Source: JAJXWB01 sp039808645
GTDB lineage: Bacteria; Pseudomonadota; Alphaproteobacteria; Rhizobiales; Beijerinckiaceae
Reading direction: 5' to 3'
NCBI GenBank assembly: GCA_039808645.1
Contig: JBDHTL010000001.1
Location: 29,525 to 93,524 of the forward strand
DNA: 64,000 nt
Both the position numbers and the translations under genes were made by a program. Below, piece by piece: positions 17,237-26,199 of this stretch (the stretch's first letter is position 1; the number at the start of each line of letters is the position of its first letter). Below the pieces are notes generated by a model that ran no database searches, was not told where the DNA came from, and worked only from the letters and a program-made list of their open reading frames with translations.

Positions 17237-17437
17237 ATGGTATATGTCAGCGAACTGATGATCGCCCATCCCGAAACAACCAGCTTCAGGCAGCTGGAGG
17301 AGCATGTCGCGCAGGCCGCGCGCGATGGCGAAATCCACCTGTACATGGACATCAAGCCGGAATATCCGGACACGCCGCCGAAATGGGAGACGCGGCTCGA
17401 AATCGTCTTCTACCAGGCGGAGCGAAAGAGGGAATGA
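17237..17437 (+). CDS. Hypothetical protein, 66 residues
   Basis: This small acidic protein is not recognised. It has no signal peptide, membrane helix or cysteine. GAGGAAACGTC before the ATG gives a good ribosome binding site, and it overlaps the next gene by ATGA, so it is probably real and coupled. It follows the TauD-like dioxygenase by 22 bases. Confidence 0.65.
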   Translation: MVYVSELMIAHPETTSFRQLEEHVAQAARDGEIHLYMDIKPEYPDTPPKWETRLEIVFYQAERKRE

Positions 17438-17652
17438 GCGAGCCCGAACGCGCGAAACTCGAAACGATCCAGGCGCCCTACGGGCGCGAACTGAGGCTGG
17501 AAGAGCTGCGCTACGAGACCGGCATGCGCATCCTGCGCGTGACGATCCGCGAGGGCCGACGCTTCACCACGCTCGACCTCGATCCGCAGCGGGCGCGCGA
17601 AGTCGCCGCCGCGCTCGGCGCCTGGGCCGGGTCGGCGGGCGCGGAAAGCTGA
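17434..17652 (+). CDS. Hypothetical protein, 72 residues
   Basis: This small soluble protein is not recognised. Its core (about residues 10-60) reads like a compact beta-rich fold with RILRVTIREGRRFTTLDLD in the middle, and it has no cysteine. The start overlaps the stop of the 66-residue gene. It ends 29 bases from the convergent DsrC paralogue. Its constant company with dsr genes, if found in other genomes, would suggest a link to this pathway. Confidence 0.65.
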   Translation: MSEPERAKLETIQAPYGRELRLEELRYETGMRILRVTIREGRRFTTLDLDPQRAREVAAALGAWAGSAGAES

Positions 17653-17681
17653 GGCATGAGTCGAAGGTATGAGCGCCGCGC

Positions 17682-17993
17682 TCAACCGGTGCTCCAGATG
17701 CGCGGGCGCTTCATGCCGGCGATCCGGCAGGCCTGCCCCGCGTATCCGTAAGGGAACAGTTCGAATATCCGGTTGCGCGACACGCCGTGCGTCTCGCTCA
17801 GGTGGCGGATGACGAAGCGCACGTCCGGCGACACCTGATGTTCCTCGCGAAACAAGCGCATGAAACGAATCGCGGACCAGTGCTCGGGCGTCAGCTCGAT
17901 GTCGAGCGCGCGCGCCGTCTGCGCGGCCCAGGCTTCGGTCCAGTCCTCGGGATCGACCAGGTAGCCCTCATTGTCCAGCGCCGGCTCCGCCAT
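17682..17993 (-). CDS. DsrC/TusE-family paralogue lacking the penultimate cysteine
   Basis: This 103-residue protein has the DsrC fold signature (TPEHWSAIRFMRLFREEHQ and FELFPYGYAGQACRIAG). Cys89 aligns with the inner cysteine of DsrC, but the residue eleven positions on, where DsrC has its reactive penultimate cysteine, is Trp100, and the tail runs three residues further. It therefore cannot act as the standard trisulfide carrier. DsrC-like proteins with one cysteine missing have been suggested to be regulatory. GGGAGGGGAAACG precedes the ATG. It is divergent from the sqr gene. Confidence 0.88.
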   Translation of the reverse strand: MAEPALDNEGYLVDPEDWTEAWAAQTARALDIELTPEHWSAIRFMRLFREEHQVSPDVRFVIRHLSETHGVSRNRIFELFPYGYAGQACRIAGMKRPRIWSTG

Positions 17994-18043
17994 CGTTTCC
18001 CCTCCCTCGACACAGCAAGACAGACGCGTCGCGCAGCCGGAAC

Positions 18044-18093
18044 TTGACGGCGCACAATTGGACAAATCATAATACACGAATATAACAATATCG
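18044..18093 (+). promoter_or_regulatory. sqr promoter with GAATAT element
   Basis: TTGACG at 18044-18049 and CATAAT at 18068-18073 (18-base spacing) form a plausible sigma-70 promoter for the plus strand. GAATAT at 18078-18083 would cover the transcription start. The AT-rich stretch continues to CAATATCG at 18086-18093. The divergent DsrC paralogue may share this control region. Confidence 0.55.
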
Positions 18094-18238
18094 AAACGCG
18101 TCCACCGCGACGCATCGAACGCGGGGCGGGCGCGCAAGAATCCGCGCCGCCGGTTCGGCGCCGCGACAACAAGAAAGACGGCCTGCCGGACAGGCCGCTG
18201 AAAGCGCAGCGCGCGATCTAGGGAGAATGGGGACGGAC

Positions 18239-19525
18239 ATGGCGGAAATCGTGATTATGGGCGCGGGCCTCGCCGGCGCGATCATGGCCTATGAGATGAA
18301 GGACCAGATGCGGCCGGAGGACAAGCTCACGGTCGTCACCAAGGATCCGGTCTATCACTTCGTTCCCTCCAATCCCTGGGTCGCCGTCGGCTGGCGGACG
18401 CGCGAGGCGGTTCAGGTCGATCTCGCGCCGACTTTCGCGCGCCGCGGCATCGGCTTCAAGCCCGTCCCCGTCTCGAAGGTCGCGCCGCAGGAAAACTACA
18501 TCGAGCTCGAAGACGGCTCCAGGCTCTCCTACGATTATCTGGTCATCGCCACCGGTCCCGAACTCGCGTTCGACGAGATCGAGGGCCTCGGCCCCCACGG
18601 CGGCTTCACCAATTCGATCTGCCATGTCGATCACGCGCTGAAAGCGTCGGTTTCCTTCGAGGAATTCTGCAAGAATCCGAAGCCGATCGTGGTCGGCGCC
18701 GTGCAGGGCGCGAGCTGCTTCGGCCCGGCCTACGAATTCACCTTCATCCTCGACACCGAGCTGCGCCGTCGCAAGATCCGCGACAAGGTGCCGATGACCT
18801 TCGTCACCGCCGAACCCTATATCGGCCATCTCGGCCTCGACGGCGTCGGCGACACCAAGGGCCTGCTCGAAAGCGAGATGCGCGAGCATCACATCAAGTG
18901 GATGACCTCGACGCGCGTGAAGAAGGTCGAGGACGGCAAGATGCACGTCGAGGAGGTCAATCCCGACGGTTCGGTGAAGACGGCGGCAGAGCTTCCGTTC
19001 GGCTTCTCGATGATCCTGCCGGCCTTTCGCGGCATCAAGCCGCTGATGGGCCTCGAGGGCCTCGTCAATCCGCGCGGCTTCGTCATCGTCGACAAGCACC
19101 AGCGCAATCCGACCTTCCAGAACGTCTTCTCGGTCGGCGTCTGCGTCGCCATCCCGCCGATGGGCGCGACGCCCGTGCCCTGCGGCGTGCCGAAGACCGG
19201 CTTCATGATCGAATCCATGGTCACCGCCACCGCGCTCAACATCGGGGCCATGCTGCGCGGCCAGGCGCCGCGGCATCAGGGAACGTGGAACGCCGTCTGC
19301 CTCGCCGATTTCGGCGATTCCGGCGTCGCCTTCGTCGCGCAGCCGCAGATTCCGCCGCGCAACGTCAACTGGGCCTCGTCCGGCAAATGGGTGCACGCGG
19401 CCAAGATCGCCTTCGAGAAATACTTCATCCGCAAGATGCGCAAGGGCGAGAGCGAGCCGTTCTACGAGACCGCGGCCCTCAACATGCTCGGCATCTCCAA
19501 GCTGAAGCAGGTCGTCAGCGACTGA
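18239..19525 (+). CDS. sqr: Sulfide:quinone oxidoreductase-like flavoprotein
   Basis: The 428-residue FAD protein has an N-terminal dinucleotide motif (GAGLAG at residues 8-13) and cysteines at 128 and 160 (in SICHV and GASCFGP), the positions of two of the redox cysteines of characterised sulfide:quinone reductases; Cys302 and Cys315 follow later. It should oxidise sulfide to polysulfide at the membrane and reduce quinone. The start at 18239 was chosen because the upstream ATG at 18227 lies only one base from its GGGAG. Which SQR type it belongs to cannot be said without a tree. Confidence 0.85.
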   Translation: MAEIVIMGAGLAGAIMAYEMKDQMRPEDKLTVVTKDPVYHFVPSNPWVAVGWRTREAVQVDLAPTFARRGIGFKPVPVSKVAPQENYIELEDGSRLSYDYLVIATGPELAFDEIEGLGPHGGFTNSICHVDHALKASVSFEEFCKNPKPIVVGAVQGASCFGPAYEFTFILDTELRRRKIRDKVPMTFVTAEPYIGHLGLDGVGDTKGLLESEMREHHIKWMTSTRVKKVEDGKMHVEEVNPDGSVKTAAELPFGFSMILPAFRGIKPLMGLEGLVNPRGFVIVDKHQRNPTFQNVFSVGVCVAIPPMGATPVPCGVPKTGFMIESMVTATALNIGAMLRGQAPRHQGTWNAVCLADFGDSGVAFVAQPQIPPRNVNWASSGKWVHAAKIAFEKYFIRKMRKGESEPFYETAALNMLGISKLKQVVSD

Positions 19526-19642
19526 TCGGAGCGATGGGCGCAAGCAGCGCGACCGCGGCCGGCGACGAAGACGGCCGCCGCGCCGCTCGCTACAATGCGC
19601 GCGGGAAACCGCGCAATCCGAGCCAGGGAGCCGGCGGCCAGC

Positions 19643-21472
19643 ATGTCCGCATTGATCAGCCCGCAACGCCGCCAGGCGATCGTCGAAACGGTCCTGCCGT
19701 TTCTGGCGTGGCTGCCGATGGTCAATCGCCGCTCCATGTCCGCGGATGTGAGCGCCGGCCTGACGGGCGCGATCGTGGTGCTGCCGCAGAGCGTCGCCTT
19801 CGCGACCATCGCCGGCATGCCGCCGGAATACGGGCTTTACGCCGGCATGATCCCGGCCATCGTGGCCGCGCTCTACGGCTCCTCGTGGCACCTAGTCTCG
19901 GGTCCGACGACCGCCGCCTCCATCGTTCTGTTCTCGGCGCTGGCGGCGCGCGCCGAGCCGGGCTCCGCGCAATATGTCGCGCTGGCGCTCACCCTGACGC
20001 TCATGGTCGGGCTGATCGAGCTCGCGCTCGGCGTTCTCAAGCTCGGAACCATCGTCAATTTCATTTCGCATTCCGTCGTCGTCGGCTTCACCGCCGGCGC
20101 CGGCGTGATGATCGCGATCAGCCAGGTCCGCCATTTCCTCGGCATCGACGTGCCGCGCGGCGCGCGGTTCCACGAGACCTTCCTGCATGTCGCCGTCAAC
20201 GCGGACCAGATCGTGCCCGCCATCGCCGCGGTGGCGATCATCACGCTGGTCACCGGCATAGCGATGCGACGCTACCTGCCGCGCGTGCCCTACATGATCG
20301 TCGCGATCGTCGTGGGGAGCTTGGCGGCCGCGCTCATCGGCGCCTATTCGGACGCGCAGATCCCCGCGCTCGGCGCCATTCCGGCGAGCCTGCCGGCGCT
20401 GTCCATGCCGAGCTTCGATCCCGGCGTCTGGCGCGAACTCGCGCCCTCGGCCGTCGCCGTCTCCATGTTCGCCCTGACCGAGGCCCTCTCGATCGCGCGC
20501 TCGCTCGGCATGCGCAGCGGCCAGCACATCGATCCGAGCCAGGAATTCGTCGGGCAGGGCCTGTCGAACATCGCGGGCTCGTTCTTTTCCGGCTATGTCG
20601 CGACCGGCTCCTTCAATCGCAGCGGCGTCAACTACGACGCGGGCGCCAAGACGCCGCTGGCGGCCGTGCTCGCCGGCCTCTTGCTGATGATCGGCGTGCC
20701 CTTCATCGCGCCCTTCGCCAAATACCTGCCCAATGCGGCGATGGCGGGCATTCTCATGCTGGTGGCCTGGGGCCTGATCGACTGGCGCCACATCACGCAG
20801 ATCGTTAAGACCAGTCGCGAGGAGACCGCGATCCTGGCCGTCACCTTCTTCGCGACGCTGGCGCTCGATCTCGAGGTCGCGATCCTCCTCGGCATCGTCC
20901 TGTCGCTGCTGCTCTATCTCAACCGCACCTCGAATCCGCGCCTCGTGCCGCGCGTGCCCGATCCGATGAGCTCGGGCCGCAAGTTCACCCATCCCGGCCC
21001 GGACCTGCCGGAATGCCCGCAGTTCCGCATCATGCGGCTCGACGGTTCGCTGTTCTTCGGCGCGGTTTCGAGTTTCACCGAAGCCGTCCGCGACATCGAG
21101 GACGATACGCCCGACTGCCGGTTCGTCGCGATCGTCATGACAGGCGTCAACTTCGTCGATATCGGCGGCGCCGAGGCGATCGTGGCGGCCGCAAGGCGGT
21201 TTCGCGCGCGCGGCGGCGACCTCTATCTCATCCGCATCAAGGACCAGACGCGGGACCTGCTGGAACGCGGCGGATATCTCGGGGAGATCGGCGAGAGAAA
21301 CATTTTCTGGTCCAAGACCGACGCCTTGCGCTCCATCTACCGGCGTCTCGACTACGACGTCTGCCGCAGGTGCAACCTTCGCGTCTATGTCGAATGCGTG
21401 CGGCTCGGCAAGCAGGAGCCGCAGGACGACGACGACGAGGCGCCGCGCGCGGTCGACAGGTCGCGTCGATGA
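19643..21472 (+). CDS. SulP-family anion transporter with STAS domain, copy 1
   Basis: The 609-residue protein has a hydrophobic SulP domain (about residues 20-440) with the signature region around ATIAGMPPEYGLYAGMIPAI, followed by a cytoplasmic STAS domain (about 455-580). The C-terminal tail carries a CRRC pair and another cysteine. SulP proteins carry sulfate and other anions. Placed between sqr and soeABC, it may move sulfate out, or sulfur oxyanions in or out; the direction is not visible. ATG at 19643 was preferred because AGGGAG lies upstream; the ATG at 19595 has none. Confidence 0.88.
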   Translation: MSALISPQRRQAIVETVLPFLAWLPMVNRRSMSADVSAGLTGAIVVLPQSVAFATIAGMPPEYGLYAGMIPAIVAALYGSSWHLVSGPTTAASIVLFSALAARAEPGSAQYVALALTLTLMVGLIELALGVLKLGTIVNFISHSVVVGFTAGAGVMIAISQVRHFLGIDVPRGARFHETFLHVAVNADQIVPAIAAVAIITLVTGIAMRRYLPRVPYMIVAIVVGSLAAALIGAYSDAQIPALGAIPASLPALSMPSFDPGVWRELAPSAVAVSMFALTEALSIARSLGMRSGQHIDPSQEFVGQGLSNIAGSFFSGYVATGSFNRSGVNYDAGAKTPLAAVLAGLLLMIGVPFIAPFAKYLPNAAMAGILMLVAWGLIDWRHITQIVKTSREETAILAVTFFATLALDLEVAILLGIVLSLLLYLNRTSNPRLVPRVPDPMSSGRKFTHPGPDLPECPQFRIMRLDGSLFFGAVSSFTEAVRDIEDDTPDCRFVAIVMTGVNFVDIGGAEAIVAAARRFRARGGDLYLIRIKDQTRDLLERGGYLGEIGERNIFWSKTDALRSIYRRLDYDVCRRCNLRVYVECVRLGKQEPQDDDDEAPRAVDRSRR

Positions 21473-23283
21473 ACGCCGATACAATCGCATCGGGCGCGCC
21501 GCGCCGGCTCGCGACATTCGCGCCATTCCTGAAATGGGCGCCGCTCGTCAGCGGCCGCAACCTTCGCGCCGATCTGCTGGCGGGGCTGACGGGCGCGATC
21601 GTCGTGCTGCCGCAGGGCGTGGCTTTCGCCACGATCGCCGGCATGCCGCCGCAATACGGGCTCTACGCCTCGATTGCGCCGACGATCGTCGCTGCGCTGT
21701 TCGGCTCGTCCTGGCATCTCGTCGCCGGCCCCTCGACCACGGCCTCGCTCGTTCTGGCCGCCTCGCTCGCGCATTTCGCGACGCCCGGCACGTCCTACTA
21801 CGTCCAGCTCGCGATGACGCTCGCGATCATGACGGGACTTATCGAGCTCGCGCTCGGTCTCGCCAGGCTCGGCGTCATCGTCAATTTCATCTCTCATTCC
21901 GTCGTGATCGGCTACACGGCCGGCGTCGGCGCGCTCATCGTCGCGACGCAGGCGTCGACGTTCTTCGGTTTCCACATGCCGGCCGACCACGATTTCCTCC
22001 CGGCCGTCTGGGACACGATATCGAATCTCCCCCGCCTGTCGGTCCCCGAGACCATCGTCGCCTTCGCCACGCTCGGCGCAGGCGCGCTGTCGCGCAGGCG
22101 GTTGCCTCGCGTGCCGTACATGCTGCCGGCGCTTTTCGTCGGCGGACTGGTCGGCGCAGCGATCAACCTGTGGTCGCCGGGCGCCGTGGTCGTTGTCGGC
22201 GCGCTGCCGGCGGAACTGCCGCCATTGTCCGCGCCGAGCTTCGATCCGCACACCTGGCGCATCCTTATGCCGACCGCGCTCGCCGTCGCCATTTCCGCGC
22301 TCAACGAAGTCGTGTCCATCGGCCGCGCGATTGCCGCGCGCACCGAACAGGACGTCGACATCAACCAGGAGTTCGTCGGACAGGGACTGGCCAACATCGT
22401 CGCGCCCTTCTTCTCGGGCTACGTGGTGTCGGGATCGTTCAACCGCAGCGCGCTCAACTACGAATCCGGCGCGCGCACGCCGCTCGCGGCCATTTCTGCC
22501 GGCGTCTTTCTGCTCGGGCTCGTCGTTTTCGCCGCCCCGCTCGCCGCCTATCTGCCGAAATCGGCGATGGCGGCGTCGCTGGTGATGATCGGGTGGGGTC
22601 TGATCGACCGGCGCTCGATCCGGAACATCTGGGACATGAGCCGCGCCGAGCGCTGGGTCTTCGTCATCACGATCTTCACCGCGCTGTTCATTCACATCCA
22701 GGTGTCGATCTTCGTCGGCGTCGCGCTGTCGCTGCTGATCTTCCTATATCGCACCTCGACGCCGGAACTGCGCCGCCGCGTGCCCGATCCGATGAGCCCG
22801 AACCGCAAGTTCACCGACGTGCGGCCGGACCTGCCCGAATGTCCGCAGTTCAACTTGCTTCGCCTCGATGGCGCGCTCTATTTCGGGGCAGTGGCGAGCT
22901 TCCGCGACTCCATGCGCAGGCTCGAGGCCGATGCGCCGAACTGCAGGCAGATCGCCATCGTGATGACCGGCGTGAATTTCATCGATCTGGCGGGCGCAGA
23001 GGCGCTGGCGCTGGAGGCGCGCAAGCTGCGCGCGCGCGGCGGCGGCCTCTACCTCATCCGCCTGAAGGAGCGCGCATCCGAATTTCTCGCGCGTGGGCAA
23101 TACGCGGACATGATCGGCCGGGAGAACATGTTCATGTCGAAGACGACGGCCCTGCGCGAGGTCTACCGCCATCTCGACTACGCGATCTGCAGGGATTGCA
23201 AGCTGCGCGTCTTCGTCGAGTGCGCGCGCCTCGGCAAGCAAGAGCCGCGCGACGACGCAGCCGAACCCCTGGGCTCGAAATAG
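21469..23283 (+). CDS. SulP-family anion transporter with STAS domain, copy 2
   Basis: The 604-residue protein is closely similar to the preceding gene along its whole length (same SulP core, STAS domain and cysteine-bearing tail, here CRDC), so the pair arose by tandem duplication. It overlaps the first copy by ATGA and is followed by soeA after 39 bases. The clear divergence between the copies suggests different substrates or a heteromeric transporter rather than a recent duplication. Confidence 0.88.
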   Translation: MNADTIASGAPRRLATFAPFLKWAPLVSGRNLRADLLAGLTGAIVVLPQGVAFATIAGMPPQYGLYASIAPTIVAALFGSSWHLVAGPSTTASLVLAASLAHFATPGTSYYVQLAMTLAIMTGLIELALGLARLGVIVNFISHSVVIGYTAGVGALIVATQASTFFGFHMPADHDFLPAVWDTISNLPRLSVPETIVAFATLGAGALSRRRLPRVPYMLPALFVGGLVGAAINLWSPGAVVVVGALPAELPPLSAPSFDPHTWRILMPTALAVAISALNEVVSIGRAIAARTEQDVDINQEFVGQGLANIVAPFFSGYVVSGSFNRSALNYESGARTPLAAISAGVFLLGLVVFAAPLAAYLPKSAMAASLVMIGWGLIDRRSIRNIWDMSRAERWVFVITIFTALFIHIQVSIFVGVALSLLIFLYRTSTPELRRRVPDPMSPNRKFTDVRPDLPECPQFNLLRLDGALYFGAVASFRDSMRRLEADAPNCRQIAIVMTGVNFIDLAGAEALALEARKLRARGGGLYLIRLKERASEFLARGQYADMIGRENMFMSKTTALREVYRHLDYAICRDCKLRVFVECARLGKQEPRDDAAEPLGSK

Positions 23284-23322
23284 ATCAAGCGACGCAAGCA
23301 CCGTCCATCGACAGGCAGCCAG

Positions 23323-26199
23323 ATGCTCAACGACCCCGCGATCGAACTCTCGCCCACCGTCGCCGACGAGGTGAAATACACGACCTGCTACATGTGCGCC
23401 TGCCGCTGCGGCATCAAGGTGCACGTGAAGGACGGTCTGATCCGCTACATCGAGGGCAACAGGAACCATCCGGTCAACAAGGGCGTGCTGTGCGGCAAGG
23501 GCTCGTCGGGCATCATGCAGCACTATTCGCCGGCGCGCCTGCGCAAGCCGCTGAAGCGGGTCGGCGAGCGCGGCAAGGGCGAATTCGTCGAGATCGAATG
23601 GGACGAGGCGCTGTCGCTGGCGACCGAATGGCTCGGCAATATCCGCAAGACCGATCCGAAGAAGCTCGCCTTCTTCACCGGCCGCGACCAGAGCCAGTCC
23701 CTGACCGGCTGGTGGGCGATGCAGTTCGGCACGCCGAATTTCGCCGCGCACGGCGGCTTCTGCTCGGTCAACATGGCGGCCGCCGGCCTCTACACGATCG
23801 GCGGCTCGTTCTGGGAATTCGGCGAGCCCGACTGGGATCGCGCGAAATACCTGATGATCTTCGGCGTCGCCGAGGACCACGATTCCAACCCGATCAAGAC
23901 CGGCCTCGGCAAGATGAAGGGCCGCGGCGCCAAGGTCGTCTCGGTCAATCCGGTACGCACCGGCTATTCGGCTGTGGCCGACGAATGGATCGGCATCAGG
24001 CCGGGCACGGACGGCCTGTTCGTGCTCGCGCTCATCCACGAATTGCTCAACGCCGACAAGATCGATCTCGACTATCTCGTGCGCTACACCAATGCGCCGT
24101 GGCTGGTCGTCCAGGCGCCGGGCGCGCCGGACCACGGCCTGTTCGCGCGCGACGCCGATGGCGACCCTCTGTGCTTCGACAAGAACACGAAGACGATCGT
24201 GAAGGCGAAGGAGATCGACATCGCGCCGGCGATCGTCGGCGAGGTCGAACTCGCCGATTGCCGCATGGCCGTGCCCGCGTTCCAGCTGATCGCCGAGCGC
24301 TACATGGACGCGCGCTACAGCCCCGACGCGGTTGCCGCGCAATGCGGCGTGAGCGCGGACCAGATCCGCCGCATCGCCGCCGAACTCGCCGACGTCGCCT
24401 TCAACCAGGCGATCAGCGTCGACGTCGAATGGACGGACTGGGCCGGCCGCAAGCACGACAAGTTCATCGGCCGTCCCGTCGCCATGCACGCCATGCGCGG
24501 CATCTCCGCGCATTCGAACGGTTTCCACACCTGCCGCGCGATCCACTTCCTGCAGGTGCTGCTCGGCGCCGTCGAATGTCCCGGCGGCTTCCGCTTCAAG
24601 CCGCCGTTCCCCAAGCCCGCGCCGCCCGGCCCCAAGCCGTCGGGCAAGACCTATGCGCCGATGACGCCGCTGCCGGGCATGCCGCTCGGCTTCACCGCCG
24701 GGCCGGACGACCTCCTGCTCGAGGCCGACGGGACGCCGGTGCGCATCGACAAGGCCTACAGCTGGGAGGCGCCGGTCGCCTCGCACGGGCTGATGCACAT
24801 GGTCATCACCAATGCGTGGAAGGGCGATCCCTACAAGATCGACACGCTGTTCATGTACATGGCCAACATGTCCTGGAACAGCACGATGAATACCAAGGGC
24901 GTCATGGAGATGCTGACGGACAGGGACCCGTCGACCGGGGAGTACAAGATCCCGCGCATCATCTATTCCGACGCCTACGCCTCGGAGACCGTCTCCTACG
25001 CCGATCTCGTCCTGCCGGACACGACCTATCTCGAGCGCTGGGACTGCATCTCGCTGCTCGACCGCCCGATCTGCGAGGCCGATGGTCCCGCCGACGCGAT
25101 CCGCCAGCCGATCGTCGAGCCCGATCGCGACGTGCGCGCCTTCCAGACCGTTCTGCTCGATCTCGGCGCGCGGCTGAAACTGCCCGGCATGACGAGGGAC
25201 GACGGCGCGCCGAAATATCCCGGCGGCTATCCCGACTACATCGCCAATCACGAGCGCGCGCCGGGCATCGGCCCGCTCGCCGGCTGGCGCGGCGAGAACG
25301 GCGACCAGCACGGGCGCGGCGCGTCCAACGCGAAGCAGCTCGACGCCTATGTTGCGCACGAATGCTTCTGGCATCACGAGCTTTCGCCCGACCAGAAGTT
25401 CTTCAAATTCGCGAACAGGTCCTATCTCGAGTTCGCCAGGCACATGGGCTTCATCGGCTCGACCGACCAGATCGTGATCCAGCTCTATTCCGAGCCCCTG
25501 CAGAAATTCCGCCTCGCCGCCGAAGGCCACGGCGCCGCGCAGCCGCCCGACAACATGCGCGAGCGGCTGAAGGCGACAATGGACCCGCTGCCGATCTGGT
25601 ACGAGCCCTTCGAGGAGGCGATGGTCGACAAGCAGGCCTATCCGCTGCACGCGCTGACCCAGCGCCCGATGATCATGTATCACTCCTGGGGCTCGCAGAA
25701 CGCGTGGCTGCGCCAGATCCTCGGCCGCAACAAGCTCTACGTCTCAACCGTGAAAGCAAGGGAGCTCGGCCTCGAGGATGGCGACTGGGCGCGCGTGACG
25801 AGCCACAATGGTACGATCAAGGCGCAGATCAAGACGATGGAGGGCGTCAATCCCGACACGGTCTGGACCTGGAACGCGATCGGCAAGCGCGCGGGCTCCT
25901 GGACGCTGGCGCCCGACGCGCCGGAGGCGAAGAAGGGCTTCCTGCTCAACCATCTCATCAGCGAATTGCTGCCGCCGGAAAAGGACGGGCGCCGCCTCGC
26001 CAATTCCGATCCGGTCACCGGACAGGCGGCCTGGTTCGACCTGCGCGTGCGCATCGAGAAATGCGAGGCGGGCGCCGAAGTCAGCGAGCCGCAATTCCCC
26101 GACCTGCCGCGTCCGCCCGGCGTCGCTCCCGCCCCGACCGTCAACCGTTTCGGCGCGCCCGGCGCGCGCGAAGCGCTGAGGCCGCGGAGGGACGCATGA
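23323..26199 (+). CDS. soeA: SoeA, cytoplasmic sulfite dehydrogenase molybdopterin subunit
   Basis: The 958-residue protein belongs to the DMSO reductase/PSR family. An N-terminal [4Fe-4S] motif uses Cys22, Cys25, Cys29 and Cys57, followed by the molybdopterin-binding body. There is no twin-arginine signal, so it stays in the cytoplasm, as known for SoeABC of A. vinosum, which oxidises sulfite to sulfate. The company of dsr, dsrE2 and tusA supports SoeA over a polysulfide or thiosulfate reductase, the main alternative. Confidence 0.9.
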   Translation: MLNDPAIELSPTVADEVKYTTCYMCACRCGIKVHVKDGLIRYIEGNRNHPVNKGVLCGKGSSGIMQHYSPARLRKPLKRVGERGKGEFVEIEWDEALSLATEWLGNIRKTDPKKLAFFTGRDQSQSLTGWWAMQFGTPNFAAHGGFCSVNMAAAGLYTIGGSFWEFGEPDWDRAKYLMIFGVAEDHDSNPIKTGLGKMKGRGAKVVSVNPVRTGYSAVADEWIGIRPGTDGLFVLALIHELLNADKIDLDYLVRYTNAPWLVVQAPGAPDHGLFARDADGDPLCFDKNTKTIVKAKEIDIAPAIVGEVELADCRMAVPAFQLIAERYMDARYSPDAVAAQCGVSADQIRRIAAELADVAFNQAISVDVEWTDWAGRKHDKFIGRPVAMHAMRGISAHSNGFHTCRAIHFLQVLLGAVECPGGFRFKPPFPKPAPPGPKPSGKTYAPMTPLPGMPLGFTAGPDDLLLEADGTPVRIDKAYSWEAPVASHGLMHMVITNAWKGDPYKIDTLFMYMANMSWNSTMNTKGVMEMLTDRDPSTGEYKIPRIIYSDAYASETVSYADLVLPDTTYLERWDCISLLDRPICEADGPADAIRQPIVEPDRDVRAFQTVLLDLGARLKLPGMTRDDGAPKYPGGYPDYIANHERAPGIGPLAGWRGENGDQHGRGASNAKQLDAYVAHECFWHHELSPDQKFFKFANRSYLEFARHMGFIGSTDQIVIQLYSEPLQKFRLAAEGHGAAQPPDNMRERLKATMDPLPIWYEPFEEAMVDKQAYPLHALTQRPMIMYHSWGSQNAWLRQILGRNKLYVSTVKARELGLEDGDWARVTSHNGTIKAQIKTMEGVNPDTVWTWNAIGKRAGSWTLAPDAPEAKKGFLLNHLISELLPPEKDGRRLANSDPVTGQAAWFDLRVRIEKCEAGAEVSEPQFPDLPRPPGVAPAPTVNRFGAPGAREALRPRRDA

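Noticed and set aside
10675..17768. Further GAATAT sites inside genes (10675, 17360, 17763)
   Set aside because: They lie within coding sequence of dsrK, the 66-residue gene and the DsrC paralogue, with no promoter nearby; they were not counted as operators.
22744..25683. A 979-codon minus-strand frame opposite sulP2 and soeA
   Set aside because: It spans two recognisable plus-strand genes, has shadow-type composition and shows no domain.
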